A DNA stretch of 44,279 bases from an uncultured Collinsella sp. (GTDB taxonomy: Bacteria; Actinomycetota; Coriobacteriia; Coriobacteriales; Coriobacteriaceae): NCBI GenBank assembly GCA_902496275.1, contig CABVAC010000013.1, positions 1 through 44,279 of the forward strand, read 5' to 3'. Positions 1-7,936 of the stretch are shown here, piece after piece (positions within the stretch are counted from its first letter, which is position 1; every line of letters starts with the position of its first letter). The position numbers and the translations under genes are program-made. The notes beneath the pieces were generated by a model that worked only from the letters and a program-made list of their open reading frames with translations, was not told the origin of the DNA and searched no databases.

Positions 1-83
1 CGGTCCCGTTCCGAACCCGGAAGCTAAGCCCCATCGCGCCGAGAGTACTGCGGGGCCAGCCCGTGGGAGGCCAGGGCGCCGCT
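1..83 (+). rRNA. rrf: 5S rRNA, 3' part (5' end outside window)
   Basis: The first bases carry the highly conserved 5S core: CCCGTTCCGAACCCGGAAG, then CTAAGCC, then a TACTGCGG segment and a GTGGGAGGCCAGG segment. In a normal 5S gene of about 117 nt the CCGGTCCCGTTCCGAAC stretch lies roughly 35 nt from the 5' end, so about a third of the gene is missing to the left. The exact 3' end is uncertain by a few bases. A strong terminator follows at 126-154, which fits the end of an rRNA operon. This implies an rRNA operon immediately to the left of the window. Confidence 0.92.
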
Positions 84-125
84 GACCGGTGGACGGCACC
101 GAGCCGTCGCAACGGACTGAAGAAG

Positions 126-154
126 GGGGGAGGCCTCGCGGCCTCCCCCTTTTT
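126..154 (+). terminator. Rho-independent terminator of the rRNA operon
   Basis: A perfect 10-bp GC-rich stem (GGGGGAGGCC at 126-135 with GGCCTCCCCC at 140-149) closes a TCGC loop and is followed directly by five T residues. It lies 43 bases past the 5S end. Confidence 0.93.
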
Positions 155-222
155 GCGTTTAATAGAGGGTTGTAATACACGAACTCGCCTTCGTTTAACT
201 TGTCTTACTGTTTGGCTGTATT

Positions 223-253
223 TTGAGTCCTTCTTTTGTATTTGCGCGATAAT
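223..253 (+). promoter_or_regulatory. Candidate promoter for coaE
   Basis: TTGAGT at 223-228 and GATAAT at 248-253 resemble -35 and -10 hexamers, separated by a slightly long 19-base spacer. The element lies between the rRNA terminator and the coaE start codon at 282, where a promoter is needed. Judged by eye only. Confidence 0.35.
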
Positions 254-281
254 AACTCCCATTGGCGTTAGGGAGGACTTG

Positions 282-923
282 ATGTTTACCGTTTTTGTCT
301 TAGGCAATATTGCTTCGGGTAAGTCGACTGCCTGCCGCTATCTCGAATCTCATGGCGCCATGCTTATCGATTTGGATGAGCTTGCCAAATCGCTGTATGT
401 GCCAGGCTCCGATATCGTCAATGCCCTCGCGGAAGAATTCGGTTGGGACATTCTGGACGGGGAGGGCGGCATTCGCCGCAATGTCCTCGCTGCTCGAGCT
501 TTCGCCTCTCCTGATACAGTTGCGCGGCTCAATGGCATCGTTCACCCGGTTCTCATCGAGCAGCTGTCACTGAGGATTCTTGATCCGGTTTGCTGCACGG
601 TTTCGTCCCCCCGTTACCCCTTTGCGGTTGTCGAGGTTTCTGCCCCGACTGGTTTTGAGGATGCTTTTGGCCTGGCTGATGAAATTCTGGTTATCAGCGC
701 TCCTTTAGCAGTTCGTCGCGAGCGTGCCATTCATCGTGGTATGGAGTCTTCTGATTTTGATGCGCGCTCTGCATGCCAACCTGATGAGGCTTCGCTTTGC
801 AATCTCGCTACGACGGTAATCGATAATGCGGCAGGCGATAACTCGCTCTTTGAACAACTGGACGCATGGCTTGCGCGCCATGGCTTCGGGGATGTAGTGG
901 ATAAGGATGAGGCCGATGCCTAA
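282..923 (+). CDS. coaE: Dephospho-CoA kinase
   Basis: CoaE phosphorylates the ribose 3'-OH of dephospho-CoA with ATP, the last step of coenzyme A synthesis, in the cytoplasm. The 213-residue product has the usual family length. It shows a P-loop (GNIASGKST, residues 8-16), the IDLDELAK segment that matches the family's D-AD-R/A region, a VPGS turn, and the conserved NGIVHPVL region near residue 90. The open frame extends upstream to base 63, but that part overlaps the rRNA tail and terminator. I chose ATG 282 because GGGAGG lies 5 bases before it and the protein then starts directly at the first beta strand. The P-loop is atypical: most CoaE proteins read GGIGSGKS. The next gene overlaps its 3' end, so the two are probably co-transcribed. 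Confidence 0.88.
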   Translation: MFTVFVLGNIASGKSTACRYLESHGAMLIDLDELAKSLYVPGSDIVNALAEEFGWDILDGEGGIRRNVLAARAFASPDTVARLNGIVHPVLIEQLSLRILDPVCCTVSSPRYPFAVVEVSAPTGFEDAFGLADEILVISAPLAVRRERAIHRGMESSDFDARSACQPDEASLCNLATTVIDNAAGDNSLFEQLDAWLARHGFGDVVDKDEADA

Positions 924-1497
924 GACACGTTTCTTTACGTGGTATCGCGTGGCGCCACTTGCCGTCGTGTTCGTCTTCGGCCTTATTTCGCTCGTCTACT
1001 CGTATGCCCCTGCCGCCTTCTTTAAGCCCTTGTATCCAATTGACTATGAGGCGTACGTAAAGCAATCTAGCATTTCGCACAATCTTGATCCGTATCTGGT
1101 ATGTGCTGTCATAAAGTCGGAATCGAATTGGGATCCCGAGGCTGAGTCGAATCAAGGCGCACGGGGATTGATGCAGCTGATGCCCGAGACTGCCCAGGAT
1201 ATGATTGCCAAGGGTCTTGTCGATGGCAGCGAGTATTCAGCCGGCGACCTTAACGATCCCGCTACGAACATCGAGTTTGGTTGTGCGTATCTTTCGTATC
1301 TTCTAACGTATTTTAACGGGTCGACTGACAGTGCCATTGCCGCCTATAACGCCGGTATGGGCAATGTCGACGGATGGGCGCAGCAGAGCACGTCGCTTCA
1401 TAATGCAATCACCTTTCCCGAGACGCAGGCGTATCTGATTCGTGTCAATAATGCCTGGGTTCGCTACAAGACCCTCTATCCCGATCGGTTCGTATAG
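916..1497 (+). CDS. Membrane-anchored lytic transglycosylase (SLT domain)
   Basis: The predicted enzyme cleaves the MurNAc-GlcNAc bond of peptidoglycan with formation of 1,6-anhydro-MurNAc, outside the membrane. Residues about 13-35 form one hydrophobic segment, a signal anchor with no Cys lipobox. The rest is an Slt70-like goose-lysozyme fold. It shows the catalytic Glu at residue 69 in the motif SESNWDP, the GLMQLMP motif at 84-90, and AYNAGMGNV near the C terminus. It overlaps coaE by 8 bases. An ATG at 907 is also in frame, but AAGG touches it, whereas AAGGA at 903-907 sits 8 bases before ATG 916, so 916 is preferred. A role in cell-wall turnover is family knowledge; the partner is unknown. 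Confidence 0.87.
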   Translation: MPKTRFFTWYRVAPLAVVFVFGLISLVYSYAPAAFFKPLYPIDYEAYVKQSSISHNLDPYLVCAVIKSESNWDPEAESNQGARGLMQLMPETAQDMIAKGLVDGSEYSAGDLNDPATNIEFGCAYLSYLLTYFNGSTDSAIAAYNAGMGNVDGWAQQSTSLHNAITFPETQAYLIRVNNAWVRYKTLYPDRFV

Positions 1498-1548
1498 GAC
1501 TATGCCTGCCGCCTGCGTATACTGCAGATATATGAGTTAGGAGTATCC

Positions 1549-3789
1549 ATGGCGGAATTTGAAGTTGAGCGTGTTGGAGGAGAGCTCAAACGTTTTGGCG
1601 TTGAGGGCTCTGAGGTGCCGTTTGAGGTCGTGTCTCCATACGAGCCCGCCGGTTCCCAGCCTAAGGCCATTGAGTCGCTTGTGCAGGGTGTGAGGGACGG
1701 AGATCGCTATCAGGTTTTGCTGGGCGTGACTGGTTCGGGCAAGACCTTCACGATGGCTAAGACTATTGAGGCCCTGGGGAAGCCGACGCTGGTCATGGCT
1801 CCCAATAAAACGCTTGCCGCTCAGCTCGCGAGCGAGCTCAAGGAATTCTTCCCTAACAACGCCGTGGTCTATTTTGTGTCGTACTACGATTACTATCAGC
1901 CCGAGGCATATGTACCGCAGAGTGATACGTATATCGAGAAGGATTCCTCGATTAACGAAGAGGTCGAGATGCTGCGCCATCAGGCGACGGCATCGCTGCT
2001 ATCTCGACGCGATGTGATCGTCGTCGCATCGGTCTCGTGTATCTATGGCATTGGCTCCCCCGAGGACTATGCGGGCCTAGCTCCGAACGTCGACAAGAAG
2101 GTGCCGCTCGAGCGCGATGACTTTATCCATGCGCTTATCGATATCCAGTACGATCGCAATGACTATGATTTGGCACGTGGCACCTTCCGCGTGCGCGGCG
2201 ATGTCGTCGACGTGTATCCGCCCTATGCCGAGCATCCGTTGCGGTTTGAGTTCTTTGGCGACGAGGTCGAGCTGATTGCCGAGATCGACGAGGTCACCGG
2301 CGAGATGCTTCGTGAGTACGAGGCCATTCCCGTGTGGCCGGCCTCGCACTACGTGACTGAGAAGCCTAAGGTCAAAGCGGCTCTGAAATCAATCAGCGAA
2401 GAGTGTGAGAAGCGTGTGGCCGAGCTCAAGGCGACTGATAAGCTGCTCGAGGCGCAGCGTCTGCAGCAGCGCACCGACTATGATCTCGAGATGCTCGAGA
2501 CCATGGGTTTTTGTAACGGCATCGAGAACTACTCGCGTCATCTGGACGGTCGAAAACCGGGCGAGCCGCCGTTTACCCTGATCGATTACTTTCCTAAGGA
2601 CATGCTCTGTATCATCGACGAGAGTCATGTAACGGTGCCGCAGATCCGCGGCATGCACGAAGGCGACCGCTCGCGTAAGGTGACGCTGGTGGAGCATGGT
2701 TTTCGTCTGCCTTCGGCACTCGATAACCGCCCGCTCCGCTTCGATGAGTTTGAGGCGAGGATTCCCCAGTTCATCTACGTTTCGGCCACGCCGGGCGACT
2801 ATGAGCTGCGGGTTAGCCAGAACGACGTTGAGCAGATTATTCGTCCGACCGGCCTGCTCGACCCCAAGATCGATGTGCGTCCGGTTCGTGGGCAGATTGA
2901 CGATCTTGAGGACGAGATTCGCGAGCGCGTTGCCCGCAAGGAGCGCGTGCTGGTGACCACGCTCACCAAGCGCATGGCCGAGGACCTGACCGACCATCTG
3001 CTTGATGCCGGCATTAAGGTCAATTACATGCACTCCGATACAGCGACGATGGACCGTGTCGAGATCCTGCGAACGCTGCGCGAGGGAAAGATCGATGTTC
3101 TCGTTGGCATTAACCTGCTTCGCGAGGGTCTAGACCTTCCCGAGGTCTCGCTGGTGGCAATTCTCGACGCCGACAAGGAAGGCTTCTTGCGCAACCGCCG
3201 TTCGCTGATTCAGACGATTGGCCGTGCGGCCCGCAATGCCGACGGCGAGGTCATCATGTATGCAGACGTTGTGACCGATTCGATGAAAGAAGCCATCGAG
3301 GAGACGCAGCGCCGTCGTGAGATTCAGATGGCATATAACGAAGAGCATGGCATTGTGCCCAAGACGGTCCGCAAGGCCATTAACGACATTTCGAGTTTTA
3401 TTGCCGAGGCCGAAAAGACTGTGGGCTCGAAGGGACGCTCGAAGGGCGACTCTCTGGGCCATGGTGCGTTCTATACGCCCGATGAAAACGGCGAGGGCGC
3501 CGCGCCGGAGACGGTGGCACCCGAGCAAACGCTTGCCGAGCAGCTGGAAGGGCTACCGCATGACGAGCTCGTGCGGATCGTCGAAACCATGGAGGAAGAC
3601 ATGCGTAACGCTTCCGCCGCCATGGACTTTGAGGAGGCGGCACGTCTGCGCGATGCCGTCGTTCAGATTCGGGCGATGCTTGAGGGCGCATCTGAGGACG
3701 AAACGATCGAGCGTTTGCGTTCGCAGGCTCGCAAGGGCTCTACCTTTGCTTCGGGCAGAAAACGCCAGGGTGCACGATTCAGGAAGTAG
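1549..3789 (+). CDS. uvrB: Excinuclease ABC subunit B
   Basis: UvrB is the damage-verifying helicase subunit of nucleotide excision repair. It is loaded by UvrA and then recruits UvrC. The 746-residue protein shows the Walker A motif TGSGKT (61-66), the beta-hairpin region YYDYYQPEAYVPQ that clamps one DNA strand, the Walker B/DEAD-like motif DESH, the helicase motif VGINLLREGLDLPEVS, the QTIGRAARN motif, and a C-terminal UVR domain with the EAARLRD core. It is about 70 residues longer than E. coli UvrB. The extra length comes from an N-terminal stretch of about 25 residues and a low-complexity linker before the UVR domain. ATG 1549 has TAGGAG 5 bases upstream. A TATACT at 1518-1523 may be its -10 box. 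I see no convincing SOS box here, unlike at uvrA. Confidence 0.97.
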   Translation: MAEFEVERVGGELKRFGVEGSEVPFEVVSPYEPAGSQPKAIESLVQGVRDGDRYQVLLGVTGSGKTFTMAKTIEALGKPTLVMAPNKTLAAQLASELKEFFPNNAVVYFVSYYDYYQPEAYVPQSDTYIEKDSSINEEVEMLRHQATASLLSRRDVIVVASVSCIYGIGSPEDYAGLAPNVDKKVPLERDDFIHALIDIQYDRNDYDLARGTFRVRGDVVDVYPPYAEHPLRFEFFGDEVELIAEIDEVTGEMLREYEAIPVWPASHYVTEKPKVKAALKSISEECEKRVAELKATDKLLEAQRLQQRTDYDLEMLETMGFCNGIENYSRHLDGRKPGEPPFTLIDYFPKDMLCIIDESHVTVPQIRGMHEGDRSRKVTLVEHGFRLPSALDNRPLRFDEFEARIPQFIYVSATPGDYELRVSQNDVEQIIRPTGLLDPKIDVRPVRGQIDDLEDEIRERVARKERVLVTTLTKRMAEDLTDHLLDAGIKVNYMHSDTATMDRVEILRTLREGKIDVLVGINLLREGLDLPEVSLVAILDADKEGFLRNRRSLIQTIGRAARNADGEVIMYADVVTDSMKEAIEETQRRREIQMAYNEEHGIVPKTVRKAINDISSFIAEAEKTVGSKGRSKGDSLGHGAFYTPDENGEGAAPETVAPEQTLAEQLEGLPHDELVRIVETMEEDMRNASAAMDFEEAARLRDAVVQIRAMLEGASEDETIERLRSQARKGSTFASGRKRQGARFRK

Positions 3790-3792
3790 TGA

Positions 3793-3828
3793 ACAGGCCC
3801 CGAGTTCCCTGTGGAGCTCGGGGCCTGT
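3793..3828. terminator. Hairpin between convergent genes
   Basis: A perfect 12-bp stem (3793-3804 with 3817-3828, ACAGGCCCCGAG and its complement) closes a 12-base loop in the 65-base gap between the converging ends of uvrB and the flavoprotein gene. Neither side has a clear T run, so it may act bidirectionally or with the help of another factor. Confidence 0.65.
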
Positions 3829-3854
3829 GTCGTTCGGACGCGAGAGTTCGTGCA

Positions 3855-5495
3855 CTAGAGGTCTGCTATCAGCGCCTCAGCGCAACGGATGCCGTCGGTG
3901 GCGGCACTCATGATGCCGCCGGCATATCCGGCACCCTCGCCGCAAGGGTAAAGGCCCGGGGTCGACACGGCGTGGCATGTTCGATCGCGGATGACCGTAA
4001 CCGGGGAGCTCGAACGCGTCTCCACGCCAGTGAGGACCGCATCGGGGCGGTCATAGCCACGCAGTTTCTTACCGAGCAGGGGAATTCCCAAACGAAGCGA
4101 TTCGACGATATGCTGCGGGAGGGCATCGTCGATCGCCGTCCAGGTCACGCCAAGTGGATAGGTTGGTTTTACCTTTCCGGGTGCCGTGCTGGCGCGCCCC
4201 GCAAGGAAATCTCCGACGAGCTGTGCTGGCGCGTTCCAGTTAGAGCCACCTAGGCGATAGGCGGCTCGCTCGCAGGCGCGCTGGAGCTCAATGCCTGCGA
4301 GCGGATCATCGCCGGGAAGGTCGTCGGGTGTGACGTTGACGAGTAGGGCGGCATTTGCGTTGCGCCCGTCGCGGGCATTGAGGCTGGCACCGTTGACGCA
4401 CAGATGGCCCTGCTCGGAAGAAGCCGCGACAACCTGTCCGCCGGGGCACATGCAAAATGAGAACACGCTGCGGCCGTTGGGGAGATGGGCGACAAGCTTG
4501 TAGGGGGCTGCTCCGAGTGACGGGTGTCCCGCCGAAGGGCCATATTGGGCACGGTCGATGTCATGCTGTGGATGCTCGATGCGCACACCCATGGCAAAGG
4601 TCTTTTGCGCGAGGGTAACGTCATGTTCTTTGAGAAGCTCGAATACGTCGCGGGCGGAATGGCCGCAGGCGAGAATGAGGTGCTTTGTGGCGATTGTCTC
4701 GCTTGTGGTTTCTTGGGGCGGTTGGACATCGACGCCGGTGATGGCGCCAGATTCATCGGTTCGAATATTGACGAGCTTTGTTCGATAGCGGACGGTTCCA
4801 CCGAGCTGCTCGATGCGCTGAGAAATGTTGGTGACGACGGTGGGTAGGATGTCGGAGCCAATGTGCGGCTTGGCGTCCCACAGGATGTCGCGAGGTGAGC
4901 CCGCTTTGACGAAGGTCTCAAGAATCAGTCGATGGGCAGGATTCTTGGTTCCCGTGTTGAGCTTGCCGTCCGAGAAGGTCCCTGCGCCGCCCAGGCCAAA
5001 TTGGATATTGCTTTCGGGGTCGAGGATACGCTCCTTAAGAAAGAGATCAATCGCTTCCGAGCGGCGAAGTGCGGGGTCGCCGCGCTCGATGAGCAGGGGT
5101 TTAAGGCCCGCTTTAGCAAGGGTCAGGGCGGCGAAGAGACCGGCGCAACCGGCGCCGACAACGACGGGACGCCCCTTGGGTACATTCGGGACAGGGCTGG
5201 GAAATGAAGGAGCCTCGCTGTCTACCATGCGGATGCGCGAGCGGTTACGCTCGGCGACGCGGTCGACCACCTCCTGCTCGAGTCGAGAGCTTGTCAGCTC
5301 AACTCGAAAGCTCAAAATAAAATGGACATCTCGTTTTTTACGGGCGTCGATTGACTTGCGATGGAGCTCAATGGCTTTAATCTGGGAATCCTCGCATCGC
5401 AGGGCTCGATTGACGGCGCGTCTACCAATAGCAAGGCAGGCGGTTTCGTCGCCGGCCTCATCGAGTGACGCGTGGACTTGGGTGATTTCGATCAT
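3855..5495 (-). CDS. FAD-dependent dehydrogenase-like protein (COG2509 type)
   Basis: A 546-residue predicted flavoprotein of the uncharacterised COG2509 family; its substrate is unknown. An N-terminal module of about 100 residues precedes a Rossmann dinucleotide-binding fold starting at residue 111 with the GxGxxG motif VVVGAGCAGL and an acidic strand end (LIERGD). The C terminus has the FAD-contact segment CGEGAGYAGGIMSAATDG typical of this family. The frame stays open 57 codons further upstream, but that part overlaps the neighbouring gene. ATG at 5495 has AAGGAG 6 bases before it and starts where family members start (MIEITQ). It is transcribed toward uvrB. A hairpin with a T run separates it from the upstream flavoprotein gene, so it may have its own promoter. 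Confidence 0.85.
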   Translation of the reverse strand: MIEITQVHASLDEAGDETACLAIGRRAVNRALRCEDSQIKAIELHRKSIDARKKRDVHFILSFRVELTSSRLEQEVVDRVAERNRSRIRMVDSEAPSFPSPVPNVPKGRPVVVGAGCAGLFAALTLAKAGLKPLLIERGDPALRRSEAIDLFLKERILDPESNIQFGLGGAGTFSDGKLNTGTKNPAHRLILETFVKAGSPRDILWDAKPHIGSDILPTVVTNISQRIEQLGGTVRYRTKLVNIRTDESGAITGVDVQPPQETTSETIATKHLILACGHSARDVFELLKEHDVTLAQKTFAMGVRIEHPQHDIDRAQYGPSAGHPSLGAAPYKLVAHLPNGRSVFSFCMCPGGQVVAASSEQGHLCVNGASLNARDGRNANAALLVNVTPDDLPGDDPLAGIELQRACERAAYRLGGSNWNAPAQLVGDFLAGRASTAPGKVKPTYPLGVTWTAIDDALPQHIVESLRLGIPLLGKKLRGYDRPDAVLTGVETRSSSPVTVIRDRTCHAVSTPGLYPCGEGAGYAGGIMSAATDGIRCAEALIADL

Positions 5496-5513
5496 CGAGG
5501 TCTCCTTAGATGC

Positions 5514-5545
5514 AAGAAAGAGGCCGCCCGGTGTCCCAGACGGCC
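5514..5545 (-). terminator. Terminator between the two flavoprotein genes
   Basis: Read on the minus strand, GGCCGTCT pairs with GGGCGGCC (8 bp including G-U pairs, loop of 8) and is followed by TCTTTCTT. It lies in the 79-base gap after the HI0933-like gene and just upstream of the ribosome binding site of the COG2509-like gene. Confidence 0.6.
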
Positions 5546-5574
5546 CGAATGCGTTTTGATTATAGACTGCGCGG

Positions 5575-6846
5575 CTACAGGCTGCTTGCAGCGCGAATAC
5601 CCGAGACCCAAGCCCACGCAAGGTTGAAACCGCCGCAATCGGCATCGATGTCGATTGCCTCGCCACAGATGTAAAGTGGGGCGCCTGCCGCGTTGCTCAC
5701 GCAGAGGCTGGGAGCTGAGACGCTCTCGATGGGCACGCCGCCGCGCGTGACCTGGGCCGAACGCTCCTCTGTCGTTCCCTCGACGAGCAGCTTAAAGTGC
5801 TTGAGGATTGAGACCAGATGGATGACGTCGTGCGACCCGGGGTGGCACTGTTCGAATGCGGTGCAGACAACGTGAGAGAACTGCGGGGCGAGCATGCCGT
5901 CGAGCCAGCGGGGGTCGCGGGGTGAAAAGCCGCCGAGCAACTCAACTCGCTGGTTGAGCATATCGAGCAACTCGTCTTTGGAGAGGTCGGGGAAAACGTC
6001 GAGCAGAATCGTGTCTCCGCGCTGGACGCGACGGGAGAGGTTAAAGGCGGCAACGCCCGAGATGCCAAAGGTTCGGAAGAGCACTTCGCCGTCTTCGTGC
6101 CAGAGCTCCTCGTGATTGCGGGTGAGCGTCAAACGGGCGCGGATGCGCAGGCCATCCAGCGTCTTGAGCGCAGTCTGGTCGCCGAAGACCGATGCCGACA
6201 CAGGGCAGAGGACGGGGTGCTGCGGGGTGAGGGGAAGATTGAACGTCTTCGCGATGTCGGCAGGGCTGCCGCCCGTAGCGATAATTACGGCCTTTGCCTG
6301 CAGCGTCTCGTTCATGCGAGGGGTGTCGGTGAGCGCCTTCCGAAGCGAGCGGACCTCCGTTTTTCGGTCGTCGTGCTTTTTTGCCTTGAGTGCTCGCGCG
6401 GGACGGTCAATTTTGAGTGCCCAGCCCTCGGGGGCTTTGAATGCCGAGGCGACGTTTGCTCCACAGATCAAGGTGATACCCAGGTGATTGCAAGCGTTGA
6501 GAAGCGCATCGCGCACCGATTCGGCACGAAGGGAGCGCGGATACAGCCGACCCTTCTCGGAGGTCGTCATGATGCCCAGCGAGGAGAAGAAACTGCTGAG
6601 CTCTTGCTCAGGCTGGGGACCCATGACGGATTCGACGAATGCGGGGTGGTTGTATCGCTGGAAATCAATTGATTCGTTGGAAAGATTGCAGCGGCCGTTG
6701 CCGGTCGCAAGGAGCTTAAGGCCGCAGGCGACATCGCGCTCAACGATGCAGACGCTTTTGCCTGCGCGTGCGGCCGTAATGGCGGCGGCGAGCCCCGAGG
6801 CCCCGCCGCCGATCACCAAGACGTCATAGGAGGCGTTTGTGTTCAC
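5575..6846 (-). CDS. NAD(P)/FAD-dependent oxidoreductase, HI0933 (YhiN/BaiN) family
   Basis: A 423-residue flavoprotein of the HI0933-like family, also called aminoacetone-oxidase-like. The in vivo substrate is not settled for most members. It has the FAD-binding motif VLVIGGGASGLAAA at about residues 9-22, the family-specific GNGRCNLSN motif, the GGV segment before the C terminus, and the closing motif GEAIDIDADCGGFNLAWAW, in which the loop binds FAD. Translation starts with GTG at 6846, the base next to the stop codon of the preceding mrp gene, so translational coupling is likely. No separate strong ribosome binding site is visible. One distant homologue (BaiN) acts on bile acids, but nothing in this sequence allows that to be assigned here. 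Confidence 0.9.
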   Translation of the reverse strand: MNTNASYDVLVIGGGASGLAAAITAARAGKSVCIVERDVACGLKLLATGNGRCNLSNESIDFQRYNHPAFVESVMGPQPEQELSSFFSSLGIMTTSEKGRLYPRSLRAESVRDALLNACNHLGITLICGANVASAFKAPEGWALKIDRPARALKAKKHDDRKTEVRSLRKALTDTPRMNETLQAKAVIIATGGSPADIAKTFNLPLTPQHPVLCPVSASVFGDQTALKTLDGLRIRARLTLTRNHEELWHEDGEVLFRTFGISGVAAFNLSRRVQRGDTILLDVFPDLSKDELLDMLNQRVELLGGFSPRDPRWLDGMLAPQFSHVVCTAFEQCHPGSHDVIHLVSILKHFKLLVEGTTEERSAQVTRGGVPIESVSAPSLCVSNAAGAPLYICGEAIDIDADCGGFNLAWAWVSGIRAASSL

Positions 6847-7677
6847 TTAGGCCTCGGCGGTCTCGTGCGGGGCAATGGCCTCGACGGCGGAGACGGCCTG
6901 GGGCAGCATACCGTCGGGCAATGCGGTCTCAACCTCGCCCTTATCGCAAGCCTCGGCGAGTGCCGGATTGATGGGAAGCTGCCCTAGGATCTCGAGGTTA
7001 TAGCGCTCTGCGACCTCGGGGAGCTTGCTCTTGCCAAAGACCTCGATCTTCTTGCCGCAGTCGGGGCACTCAATATAGCTCATGTTCTCGACAATGCCCA
7101 GAATGGGGACGTTCATCTTCTCGGCCATGTTGACCGCCTTGGCGACGATCATCGAGACCAGATCCTGCGGGCTCGTGACGATGACGATGCCATCGACGGG
7201 CAGCGACTGGAAGACCGTGAGGGCGACGTCGCCCGTTCCCGGAGGCATGTCGACCAGCAGGTAGTCGATGGGACCCCATGAGGTTTCGCTCCAGAACTGC
7301 CTGATGGCACCCGCGATAACCGGACCGCGCCAGAGGACGGGGTCGGTTTCGTTTTGGAGCAGCAGGTTAGAGCTCATAACCTTGACGCCGTGCTCGGAGA
7401 TTTCGGGCAGCATAAGGTTGCCGAGGGCGTGGACGTGACGTCCGCTCATACCGAACATCTTAGGGATAGAGGGGCCGGTAATATCGGCATCGAGGACGCC
7501 GACCTTGTGACCGTGGCGGGAAAGCTCCGTGGCGATGGCGCCGGTGACGAATGACTTGCCGACGCCGCCCTTGCCGGAAAGCACGGCGATAACGCGCTTG
7601 ACCTCGGACAGCGTATTTTCCTCAAATTGCGACGGCGACGTTTGCCCGCCGGCTGCCTGTGCGTGCTCGCAACCCAT
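6847..7677 (-). CDS. mrp: Mrp/NBP35-type ATPase, iron-sulfur cluster carrier
   Basis: The 276-residue protein belongs to the ParA/MinD-like P-loop family that carries and transfers Fe-S clusters (Mrp/ApbC/NBP35). It shows the deviant Walker A motif SGKGGVGKS (34-42), the Mrp signature region with PPGTGD, TSPQDLVSMIVAKAVNMA, and a CPDC pair near residue 205 that bridges a cluster at the dimer interface in characterised homologues. Cys3 near the N terminus is a possible extra ligand; the four-Cys N-terminal ferredoxin-like domain of eukaryotic NBP35 is absent. ATG 7677 has AAGGAG 6 bases upstream; a longer frame starting at 7734 has no such site. It is the first gene of the minus-strand group, followed without gap by the HI0933-like flavoprotein. 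Confidence 0.9.
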   Translation of the reverse strand: MGCEHAQAAGGQTSPSQFEENTLSEVKRVIAVLSGKGGVGKSFVTGAIATELSRHGHKVGVLDADITGPSIPKMFGMSGRHVHALGNLMLPEISEHGVKVMSSNLLLQNETDPVLWRGPVIAGAIRQFWSETSWGPIDYLLVDMPPGTGDVALTVFQSLPVDGIVIVTSPQDLVSMIVAKAVNMAEKMNVPILGIVENMSYIECPDCGKKIEVFGKSKLPEVAERYNLEILGQLPINPALAEACDKGEVETALPDGMLPQAVSAVEAIAPHETAEA

Positions 7678-7861
7678 GTTTGACTCCTTTGTATATGTTG
7701 GGGCCGGAGCCCCGCGGTGTGACACGAGCGTCATTGTACCCTCGTTTGCGAGCGGGAGTCATTTATGATGCGTGGTAGGCGATCGACAGTATTCGAAAGT
7801 ACGGACCGAGCGTGCGGCCTGCGGCGTCAGACAACGCAAAAGGTCTGCGAATCTTGTATTA

Positions 7862-7875
7862 CGAACATCTGTGCG
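7862..7875 (+). promoter_or_regulatory. Candidate LexA (SOS) box upstream of uvrA
   Basis: CGAACATCTGTGCG resembles the LexA/DinR operator of Gram-positive bacteria, CGAAC-N4-GTTCG: one half-site is perfect, the other has one mismatch. It lies 62 bases before the uvrA start codon, in the intergenic region shared with the divergent mrp gene. SOS control of uvrA is known in many bacteria; the site call here is by eye. Confidence 0.5.
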
Positions 7876-7936
7876 CGTCGAGTGCGCTAAACTCATCGTC
7901 AGTGTGATTTGAAGTTGTAGGAGGCAAGGAGCTTCC

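Noticed and set aside
63..281. N-terminal extension of coaE to base 63
   Set aside because: It would translate the 5S rRNA tail and its terminator; ATG 282 has a good ribosome binding site and starts the conserved domain.
1498..1548. SOS box upstream of uvrB
   Set aside because: No CGAAC or GTTCG half-site is present in the 51-base gap; only a possible -10 (TATACT) was found.
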